Shown piece by piece: positions 56,333 to 64,000 of a stretch of DNA of 64,000 bases (position 1 is the first letter of the stretch; each line of letters opens with the position of its first letter). The DNA lies in assembly GCA_030374805.1 (NCBI GenBank), contig JARGSG010000200.1, forward strand, positions 434,001 to 498,000. Direction: 5' to 3'. The notes under the pieces are model-generated. The model was given only the letters and a program-made list of their open reading frames with translations. It was not told the DNA's origin and did no database searches. A program made the position numbers and the translations under genes. Source of the DNA: Gracilaria gracilis. Taxonomy: Eukaryota; Rhodophyta; Florideophyceae; Gracilariales; Gracilariaceae.

Positions 56333-56381
56333 TGGACGAAATAGCCACACTCGCCAGTGGGGAGTGTGGCTATTTCGTCCA
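56333..56381. repeat. Perfect 20-bp inverted repeat with 9-nt loop
   Basis: The arm 56333-56352 is the exact reverse complement of 56362-56381; the loop is gccagtggg. Just upstream, a 13-bp motif (gactcgccactgg) is tandemly repeated, and its inverse (cgccagtgg) forms the loop. In RNA this would be a very stable hairpin; as DNA it looks like a fold-back template-switch product. No poly-T follows, so it is not a typical terminator. Confidence 0.9.
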
Positions 56382-56656
56382 ATACCAAGGTCTTAATTGC
56401 ACTGCAGATTCTGCAGGGCAGAATCTGCATATCTCTACTGGACTGGCTCACCGAGTCTAAGTGGCTGTCATTCAGACTTGAGGCTCCAGAGCCCGAAGCA
56501 AGGAGTCCATGGCAAGTAGTCCTTGCCAAGGACCCAAGACGGATTCCAAAAGCTGCGATACCCGATTTCCGTCACGTTGGTAGTCAAGACGAATCATTTT
56601 GTTCCCCATCTTGTCCAAAGTATCTCATACTTTCTTTTAATCATCAACAGAGAAAC

Positions 56657-57049
56657 ATGAGTATCAAACCCCGATCTGAGCAGCAGCAGCACCCCCGTGT
56701 TCATTCAAAGTACAGAACCAGGCTCCTCTCGACCACAAATGATGATGTACCACCAAACAGTCCTCATTTTCTTCCCGGTTTCGTGGTTGACAACAAATGT
56801 CTATGTGGTCGTAAAACTTTATCCAAATTGTGTCATTTTAATGGAGGGTGCTTATCTAAATTCAAGTACGTCCTGACATAACATGTATACCAAGCATTCT
56901 AGTACTGACTGCATTTAATTCTTTCGATCAGTGCGCATTCCAAAGAAGACAACGCCCCCCAGGAGTGTGGTAATGATAATAACGGAGAACAAGCACAGTC
57001 TACTTCAGATGCTCCGAGCGAATCTACGTGCGTTTCGAAGACCGATTGA
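56657..57049 (+). CDS. Small two-exon gene, unknown cysteine-containing protein
   Basis: Exon 1 from the ATG at 56657 (MSIKPRSEQQQHPRVHSKYR) to 56865; intron 56866-56931 (66 nt, GTACGT donor, TTTCGATCAG acceptor); exon 2 from 56932 to the TGA at 57047-57049. The joined frame of 108 residues continues smoothly (KLCHFNGGCLSKF, then NAHSKEDNAPQECGN) into an acidic Ser/Thr/Glu tail. The segment 56580-56650 (GTAGTC...CATCAACAG, 71 nt) looks like another intron just before the ATG, so the start could lie further upstream or a 5'UTR intron exists. No family recognised. Cysteines in CLCGRKTLSKLC could bind a metal (inference). Confidence 0.45.
56866..56931 (+). other. 66-nt intron in the small orphan gene
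   Basis: Strong donor GTACGT, acceptor after a pyrimidine stretch (TTCTTTCGATCAG). Splicing opens a 39-codon second exon closed by TGA. Confidence 0.5.
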
Positions 57050-57630
57050 CGGTAATTACCAGTCGTGAGTAATGCATCGGATGCCTTTCCCTTCTTTACC
57101 AGTCTCTTGTTCATAGTATTTAGTTCTGTCTCTTCTGAACTTGCAGACATTGCCTCGAATTTATTACACAATCTCGTCGGCTTTTTCTCAGTCACCTCCC
57201 AGTCGAGCTGCAGTGGCCGCATAAGCTGCAAAATCTTTGTCCACCTCGCACAAGCGTTCGTCTGCAAAAAAATGCACTGCGGTCATAGAGCGCAGATTGA
57301 ATGAAGTGATCGCGAATTGTAGTAGCGGCTCTAGACTTGGCGGGAGAGGTTGTTTCCTTTTCTAACTCGTCGCGTCCAGAAAGATGCCAACGGCGCGCAA
57401 CTCTGTTTTACAGCATCAATAAAGGCTGCATTTACTCCAAGCGATGGAGGAGATATGACGCGCAGACAGGGATGCAAGGGTTTTCCTCCACTCGACGACA
57501 TATCGCGAACAATAGAACTCACAAGAAACTCCTGCCAGATGAACTCATTGAGCTGAACAGCCTTACCTGCAGCATCGACGGCACTAGCAGTTGTCTTACC
57601 GGGTAAGTCAACATGAACCTGCACTCAGTT
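57050..57630. other. Unassigned stretch
   Basis: Minus-strand frames with protein-like composition (AFIDAVKQSCAPLASFWTRR near 57420; LMRPLQLDWEVTEKKPTR near 57180) hint at a decayed transposon accessory gene, but no family could be fixed and frames are broken. Confidence 0.25.
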
Positions 57631-59985
57631 CTACTCAAATAGAGACCGCATTATTCCTGTTTCGGGAAGTCCTTCGCTATCGTCTTCTACATTTTCCCAG
57701 TCCAGTAGTTCTTCATCGTTGTTCTCTTCCTCTTGATCTATATCTACGTTCTCCTCAACAAGAAAGTACGACACCAGGTTATCCGTGTTAGTTTGCGCAA
57801 CAGTGCTTGACGACGATGTATATAGTTCTACATGGGACCTACGCACTGAACTCCGAGCCCGTCGACTTGTAGATGTTAACGCCCGATTGAAGGCGCAGAA
57901 CATCATCATTTCCACCTTCATGGGGTGCAAACGGTTGCGTGTGGGTGTGCGTATCCTACCTTGGAGGCTGAAGCTCCTTTCGACGCTCGATGAGGACGGG
58001 CTTACGGACAGTATCCGCAGCGCGAATTCTCTTAACAATTGCCTGTTGTTGCATTGTATCCAGTATACGACAGGAATGTTTTTAAAAGCCATTAGAACAT
58101 CCCGCTGACCAGGGTTATCCGCTTGAGTCCTCCATGATAGTCGCGTAAAGGTTAATTCTTCAAACAAGTCATGAACTGCAGCTTCCACTCCTCCAGAGCT
58201 CGGCAGCTTACGCGTCGGTGGGAACACATCCGACGCAACATATGCCCGTAAATGTTTCAATATCGCCGCATTGAATGGCGCGATATCTACGTTGATGCTG
58301 CGAATGTCCAAACAATAAGACACAGAATGTAGAGAGGTTAAAAGAGGAATCTTGCGGGCCTCACCATTGCGTCTTCTGCGGAACGCGTGAACCACCTGGT
58401 CCTTTCGCTCCTGCGTGAAGAATGGCGTCAGTGGCAGAGCTAGCAGCTGCTGCTCAAGCTGATTAGTGGACGGGTATACCTCAGATATGACCGAACTGTC
58501 ATCATCAAAAATTCGAAGGTAGTGTCTCATGAGACGGAACACATGATACACATCTAAACACTTCTCGTACAGGGCGTCATCTTTGACGGTTGATACAAAC
58601 ATGTCGCGTTTTTGCTCACCTCTTGCAGTGTACAAAGTCGTAGAAAAATCAGCACAGTCCACCAGTCTCTGAAACACAGTCTTGCCTCTCAGAAATGAAT
58701 GTAGCATTCCCTCAGAGCTAGCAAACCGCGTCGGTGCCATCCTCATGGGCAGAACCGCAGTGCGTAGTGGTACGATGCGTCCGTAGCTGTCTCATTCCCT
58801 GTTCGTAGTAGTGTACCCCTGGTTACGGAGTTCGGTATTATGTTGTTCTTTCAGTTGCTTGAACCGGAAATAAAGTTTGGAGTGTTTTCTTAAATCGCTT
58901 ACAACTCCTGAAACGGAAGCCAGGATATCATTCACCCAATCTAGTTGTCCTATATCTTGCATGAGTAGGTTCGCAACATGGGTCTGGTCTTGATTTGCGA
59001 TTATATGATTATGCTTTTGAACAAACTGTTCCTTCGCCTTCACACAGGAACTAGCATTGTCACTCACAATCGCGCACACGCGCGTCATATCTCCGAAATC
59101 GGAAAAAACCGAATCCACAATGTTAGCGTATAGATTGGCATCGCAACTCTCTGAGCCTGTATAAATTGAACGCAAGAAGTACGACTTTCTCGTCTTGTCG
59201 ACACCGGTAATGGTAAGTAGCACGTTCACGACGCTCTCGCAGCTGGCGTCAGTCCAGCCGTCAAAGATTAATGTGCCGTATGCCTGCCGAAGTGAAGCCG
59301 ATATGGAGCATTTGACGTGTTTCAACTGCTTCTGATAATATGCCTGCACACCCTTCCCCGCCATACGAGCAATCGTTGGAACATCCTCCTCAAGCCGAGG
59401 GTCTAATAGCCTGATTAATTCGCGTAGCTCGCATTGCTCCGGGCTTTTGCTTAAAACTGTAAACGGCAACATATGATTCACAATTAATCTTGTTAGTATC
59501 CCGTTTAAACAGCTGCGCTTATCCGTCAAGGCGCGCTCCCGATGCAACAAGGACCGAATTCCCAGGTCTGATCTCTCATCTGTCCTGGGATCGCTTGGAT
59601 CCCCTCGGCGCGCGACACCCTCTGAACTTCTTCTTCGCCTTTTCGAAGGGGTGGCAGGCACACCAAAAATTTCGGCAGAACTACCCAGTTCTCGATAGGC
59701 TCTTAGCAAGGATGGGGTTTTCAGAAGTTTAGCAAGCGTATCTGGTGACGTAAACGAGCACTTCAGAAGGTGATGCCCCAATTGTGTGGCGTTCGGTGTA
59801 GCAGCCCTACTCTTCCAGCCACAACCGTTGCAAGTAGTGTACAGCGCTGCGTCTGAAGAGGTAGCGTCTGCTTCTGTTCGTAGTGAAAAGCACTCTGTAG
59901 TCCACCAGCTGTTCTTACGGCCAACCCTTCGGCTACTTGTGGTTGAGCGGGATTCGCGCGCCCCACTTGTTTGTTGTGTAGACAT
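57631..59985 (-). pseudogene. hAT transposase, second copy, one in-frame TGA
   Basis: The ATG at 59985 and a single frame of 785 codons run to the stop at 57631, interrupted only by TGA at 58792-58794 (copy 1 has Tyr there). BED-type finger with CNGC...HHLLKC; core motifs FGTLIFDGWTD and IVSDNASSCVKAKEQ; C-terminal dimerisation block LLREFALRILSVSPSSSSVE followed by FSLQGRIRTPTRNRL and an acidic tail. It shares long near-identical stretches with the copy at 39038 (for example LFDGWTD context, DQTHVANLLMQDIGQL versus DQTHLANLLMQDIGRL), so both belong to one family, though they have clearly diverged and lie on opposite strands. With a single lesion this copy is almost intact; terminal repeats were not identified. 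Confidence 0.88.
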
Positions 59986-61139
59986 TATGTTTCGTAGGTG
60001 CGCTCGCCGTGGTCAAAGAGAGGGCGGCGACTGTAGTTACCGTGCGCTGCTGCTGTGTGGCGCTATGCGTTGCGGACACCCAGAAAGAACGGTTTCAATC
60101 GGGGAAGCGCGGGCCTCGGAAATAAGATGCTTTGGAATTGATGACATACTACGACTTTGCGCCCGCGGTCCTTGGAACTTCGGGAGACTCTACACTGCAC
60201 TAGCGAGCGCTGGTGTCAATCAGTCTGTTTCTCCCGAATGGATTCCACTGGCTGCTGGATATGCGCCGTGCCGGGTGCACCGTTGGCCCATATCGGTTTT
60301 AAACCGTGTCTTCATATGGGGTGTGGTGTGGAACGCCGCAGCGCAGGGTAATCTGACCGAGAGGTTTGCCAGGTGACGTTGCCTGTCCTTCGAGGACACC
60401 GGAGAGATTCGCTGACCAAGAGTGCGTAAGAAAGCTCGAGGCTTTCATATGTTGGCTCCTATTCATCCGATTGCTTTCAATGTTTTCGACACGTTTAATA
60501 ATATTCTGCCTGTCATGCGTGTCGTCCTGGCGTCACTGTCACGTTCGACCTCTCCATAAGTTTTTGTTGGGGGCTAAAAATTTATGGAAGACGAAGAACA
60601 CTGCCACTGCGCGCAATCCCGGCACCGCGCTCCAGCCCGGCACCGCGCTCCAGCCCGGCACCGCGCGCCAGCACGGGCATGTGTGGGGCTTCGCTGGTGT
60701 ACACGTGTGGCCTATTTCGGGGGCCACGGCTACCGGCCGTGTCTTCGTACGAAGATTGTAGGGAGGTTAAAGTCTTTTGAAAATATCGATAGCTCCCCGT
60801 CCGTAACGATATTTCCCTGAGAACCAGGCGACAAGCGAGTTATGATGACTTTCTCGTAACGCCATCGTGTCACTCGAAAATCAACACAACTCATACACGC
60901 CCTATGAGAATAGAAAACATTTTTTAAACATGTGGCAAAGATTCTTTTCGTTTTCATCTTTCCCATTTTTCCCGTACTTCCCTGGATTTTCCACTCCGTG
61001 GATCTCGCCTTGGGAGACCAAACTAAGATACACACCTGCTTCTCTTTGGCTCAAGCTTCGGCGCTAATTGTGTTTCTAATATCTATATCTAAGTCTGCAT
61101 CATCTACGGGTTTCATCGCTCTCTTCTACCCTCGCCTTA
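59986..61139. other. Intergenic stretch with a minisatellite
   Basis: No gene recognised. It holds three 18-bp units at 60618-60671. Confidence 0.4.
60618..60671. repeat. Minisatellite, 3 x 18 bp
   Basis: Three consecutive copies of cccggcaccgcgctccag, the third with one change (gcgcgccag). Confidence 0.9.
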
Positions 61140-62429
61140 CTACTGAGCCGCACAGCTAGCATCAACAATACTCTCGACCGAATTTCCTGCACCGACGAAG
61201 AAAGCGTAAGTGAATGCGCAACCGTACGATTCAGCAACATCCAGCACTTCCTTGGGAGCATTTCCTTGATCACTACTCGCAACATCAATTATGAATATCC
61301 CCTCGTCTGTCTCTCCAGGCGGTGTAGAATCACATGCCGGAAGTTTCTGCCCATAATTCTGGTACGCCGGAATGAGAGTTGCAGAAACGCAGTCCGCTTT
61401 GTTATCCGCTCGGTTGTTTGACTGTATGTAGAAATCCATATACACAGTGTGAGTCACACCTGCATTGGAACTGCACTCAGTTGTGCAAAAAGGAAGAGAA
61501 ACACCAACTCTGTTGTAATAAAACTGGGCCGTCGGACATTCAACTTGCAGTGCCGCCAAGCTGTCCACACCTGAAGAAGATTTAACAAACTCCGCGCATG
61601 GGTCCACTTCCCTCGGCTCTGGAAGGGTGCATTCGCGGATCGTCTCTAGTGCATCGCAACGAGAGTCACCCGTTTTCGGACAGCTGAGCACGGTATTCTT
61701 GCCATCCATGATTGCTTTCGCTATCTCATCCACAGTGACAGTGCACTTAACCTCAGCCAGTCGAGCGCTGGCGCCTTCAAGAAGCGTACTAGCCCACTTC
61801 CGAGCTTGGGTGGGCGTAGTCTTCTTCAGCTTCGATTTGGTTTCTTCGCTAACAGTGCGAACGCTTCCATCTTTGATGTAGATGTAGTAACCCGCCTTGA
61901 TCACCACTTGAGACCCCTCCTTGACCAGAGTCAATCGTGCTCTGCAGAGTCTTCGTTTGCTGCACTGTCCCGTGGGGACCCTTTCATCTAAAGCAAAGTC
62001 TTCTACTGTCGAAGAAGCGTCGCTCTGAACAAATGCATCAAAACGGGAGCTGTAGAGATCGACACGGGAGGCATAGCTTGGGTTCAAAGGTCGAGACATT
62101 GAATGATAGTTGCTCAATGTTGGTCCACCGCCAGGACGGTCAATGGAATAAAAGTGTCGAGCATCATGCAGCTTTTGCGCGAGCGCAGGATATAGGCGAG
62201 ATGAACGAAAGCCATTGTGACGATCGATGATTCCTGCTCTTCCGGCGACAAATGCCAATACTGACACGATTACAGCCAGTACAACCAAGCTTCCAAAACG
62301 GCGAAAGAGCGGAGCAGTGTTAACATTTCGGATCACTCCGCTGGTAACTTGGGCTGAAGAAGCGGTATTGCCGCGACCGCCCAGGATGGACTGGTATTGA
62401 GAATGACAAGGGTTTGCGACGGACTCCAT
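61140..62429 (-). CDS. Type II membrane protein with cysteine-rich extracytoplasmic domain, unknown
   Basis: I do not recognise the family. ATG at 62429; 429 residues, single exon, no lesion. The N-terminal 46 residues are cytoplasmic-type, followed by one transmembrane helix (FGSLVVLAVIVSVLAFVAG, about 47-68) and no other, so the rest probably faces the lumen or cell surface. That part has many paired cysteines (CSKRRLCRARL, CPKTGDSRCDALETIREC, FCTTECSSNAG), a basic/amphipathic stretch around residues 165-215, and a C-terminal GCAFTYAFFVGAG segment. Topology and cysteines suggest a Golgi or surface protein; the role is unknown. The neighbours are not informative. Confidence 0.7.
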   Translation of the reverse strand: MESVANPCHSQYQSILGGRGNTASSAQVTSGVIRNVNTAPLFRRFGSLVVLAVIVSVLAFVAGRAGIIDRHNGFRSSRLYPALAQKLHDARHFYSIDRPGGGPTLSNYHSMSRPLNPSYASRVDLYSSRFDAFVQSDASSTVEDFALDERVPTGQCSKRRLCRARLTLVKEGSQVVIKAGYYIYIKDGSVRTVSEETKSKLKKTTPTQARKWASTLLEGASARLAEVKCTVTVDEIAKAIMDGKNTVLSCPKTGDSRCDALETIRECTLPEPREVDPCAEFVKSSSGVDSLAALQVECPTAQFYYNRVGVSLPFCTTECSSNAGVTHTVYMDFYIQSNNRADNKADCVSATLIPAYQNYGQKLPACDSTPPGETDEGIFIIDVASSDQGNAPKEVLDVAESYGCAFTYAFFVGAGNSVESIVDASCAAQ

Positions 62430-63147
62430 TGTGAACGCTGGTTGATAGGAAGTCGGTCACGAGTATAACGGTTCTAAGAGCGTCATGACCCAAATAGTAA
62501 ACCGATTTCGTGACCCGACAGCTTGGAAGAAACTGCTTCCGAGATACGAGGCAATCAAGTACGACTACATGTTAGCATCCATTCAGAAAACAAGATGTGA
62601 GCCACGCGCGACGCCTTCAAGTACGTTCATAGTATGGAATTCATACTTGCTTCCAGGGAGATGAGGAAATCTCCGATTTCCACCCTCTTTCCTATTGTTG
62701 TTGTCGTATCCAGAGGACACGACAACAACGTGTGACCTCTCAAACAGACACGTAGCACACATATAATTTTTGTATATTTAGGGAACATACAGAAAGCAAG
62801 ACAAGAACCCTGAATTATTAAATAAACAAGAATGAGACAAATATTTATACGTGCGTCGTTTAAACATGGGCTACATAAGGTTTTGAATTCAAATGTGAAG
62901 CAAGTCTGTACGTATTTTTGAACGGTTTCCGAACAGAATGCAAACGTGTAAAAAGTGGGAGAAAACCTTCGAAACGTTTCAAAAAGTTTTGAACGTTTTA
63001 AATATTTCTTCAGCCTTCCTCTGCCTTGTTGGACTACTAAAGAAGGGAGCATCTGCTAGACGCCTTTTTGTCTTACACAGAAGTGTCACAGATGCTAAGA
63101 GCAAGGCCGAGAACTCAAATGGCCCCGAAGAAGCCCGGTAACTGCGT
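62430..63147. other. Intergenic stretch, no gene recognised
   Basis: Short open frames only. It includes the upstream region of the minus-strand gene at 62429. Confidence 0.4.
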
Positions 63148-63765
63148 ATGTCGGGCATAGACTCGAGAGCAATTCCATCGTCTTCCCTGCTTCTCTCGTC
63201 GTTGCCAGTCCCTCCCCACCACCACTCCTGCAACCCCCGCGCCCACATCGTTCATGCAACACAAATCCTTCACACAAAAGCCGCCCACATTCTCAAAATC
63301 AATTTGTCACCACCACTGCAACCGTTCCAACCTGTGATGTCGGTATCGTCCAAGGCACTGCGCTGTCGCGCCTGCGGCCACAAATGTCCACCATGTCTCC
63401 CCGACACTTATTATCACCGCCGAGCCTCTTCCATTTGGCCCTTCAGTGGCCGTGATGGTCCTAGTCATCACAATGTGCTAATACCGGACCACAGGCTGCA
63501 CGGCAGATCTCGGTCGAGCTTCCGCAACATGCTCAGATACTTGATTTGGGGCCGTCATCATCACCACCATGGTCATCAGCACCACCGACGCCATCGGCCC
63601 CATCGCGTCAGGCGTCCCCACCGCCGCCATCACCGCCACCGCCACCAACACCAACACCGCCGCCAACACCACCGCCTCAGTCATCACCCCGACTCTTACC
63701 GGCATCATCGACATCCACATCAGCTGTCAGGTCATTGTGTTGTAGAACCTCCTAACGTGCTCTAG
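63148..63765 (+). CDS. Possible His- or Pro-rich low-complexity protein (uncertain)
   Basis: From the ATG at 63148 about 205 codons are open. The first half has an ordinary composition with CRACGHKCPPC near residue 75, a possible metal site. The second half (63550-63710) is a CAC/CCG/CAT-type repeat reading as His/Arg-rich in this frame, as Pro/Ser-rich in the next, and open on the other strand too. Because the repeat itself keeps all frames open, length is weak evidence of coding. Confidence 0.25.
   Translation: MSGIDSRAIPSSSLLLSSLPVPPHHHSCNPRAHIVHATQILHTKAAHILKINLSPPLQPFQPVMSVSSKALRCRACGHKCPPCLPDTYYHRRASSIWPFSGRDGPSHHNVLIPDHRLHGRSRSSFRNMLRYLIWGRHHHHHGHQHHRRHRPHRVRRPHRRHHRHRHQHQHRRQHHRLSHHPDSYRHHRHPHQLSGHCVVEPPNVL
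63550..63712. repeat. Low-complexity CAC/ACC-type trinucleotide-rich tract
   Basis: Imperfect repeats of ccaccg, ccatca and caccaa without G-run interruptions. The strand bias (C/A rich) is strong. Confidence 0.8.
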
Positions 63766-64000
63766 AATGCTTGACCAGACTGCGCTCATATCGGTGCAGA
63801 AGAAGCTGACAAGCATAACACAGTTTGAATTGGACTGCTCCGACTATAAAAAGGGAGAGCTACAGAACAAGTTCAAGAAATGAACTCAAAAAGACATTCG
63901 GTGAACAATTTCCTCGATTTGCTGTGGCCATAACACAACACTTTGGTGACGAAGAGGTTGGGGTCATCGTAGTAATGTACGAGCATAATTAGTATTTGGG
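63766..64000. other. Right end, no gene recognised
   Basis: A short stretch without an open frame of note; nothing is seen. Confidence 0.4.

Noticed and set aside
56899-57624. Minus-strand frames resembling a Myb-like transposon accessory protein
   Set aside because: Frames are broken and the match rests on composition; they also overlap the better-supported spliced gene on the plus strand.
63478-63755. Pro-rich (plus, other frame) and Val/Met-rich (minus) ORFs over the CAC/ACC tract
   Set aside because: The trinucleotide tract lacks stops in most frames, so open length is meaningless there.
1-64000. CRISPR arrays, rRNA genes, bacterial operons, phage genes
   Set aside because: None seen; the window is eukaryotic nuclear DNA.

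Overview
This is eukaryotic nuclear DNA from an intron-poor, transposon-rich genome. The few introns that can be placed are very short (66 to 71 nt, GT...AG), host genes are far apart, and much of the window is decayed mobile DNA. The mix of long intronless genes, Sec16, exostosin-like and secreted orphan proteins, and copia, chromovirus-type gypsy, hAT and PIF/Harbinger elements fits a multicellular red alga such as a Chondrus-like florideophyte. That assignment is an inference; no rRNA or organelle marker is present to confirm it.

Layout. 1-1529: the 5' part of a membrane protein gene (minus) running off the left edge. 1530-4460: mostly silent, with a C28 run and the first copy of a 190-bp dispersed repeat (second copy at 10059). 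4463-8642: a decayed Ty1/copia element (minus). 10753-12162 (minus) and 15230-16423 (plus): two secreted proteins of unknown function. 16884-18170: an LRR-like pseudogene and a piggyBac-like fragment. 18285-29868: an 11.6-kb Ty3/gypsy chromovirus with two 508-bp LTRs, PBS and PPT, a broken gag-pol on the minus strand, and a long ORF on the opposite strand between pol and the 3' LTR. 31731-33081: a decayed DDE transposase. 33614-37445: a nest in which two tRNA-like (SINE-type) units are tandemly arranged, the second is split by a PIF/Harbinger element with 26-bp TIRs and TAA target duplication, and the Harbinger transposase is split by a 480-bp insert. 38582-38854: a tiny membrane protein gene. 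39038-41389 and 57631-59985: two hAT transposases of one family. 41807-50711: a giant Sec16 gene, coherent over about 2,967 codons but carrying two in-frame stops and a one-base frameshift. 50844-52676: an exostosin-like glycosyltransferase gene with a clear intron, interrupted by a 241-bp copy of part of Sec16. 53176-54435: an intact ankyrin-repeat gene. 56657-57049: a small spliced orphan gene. 61140-62429: a type II membrane protein. 63148-63765: a low-complexity stretch.

The host genes do not form an operon or pathway. Sec16 (ER exit sites, COPII) and the exostosin-like enzyme (Golgi glycosylation) are both secretory-pathway genes lying tail to tail, but both look damaged here. The most unusual items are the antisense ORF of the gypsy element, the eightfold acidic W-x-x-W motif in Sec16, the Sec16 piece embedded in the exostosin gene, and several otherwise open genes broken only by in-frame stops.
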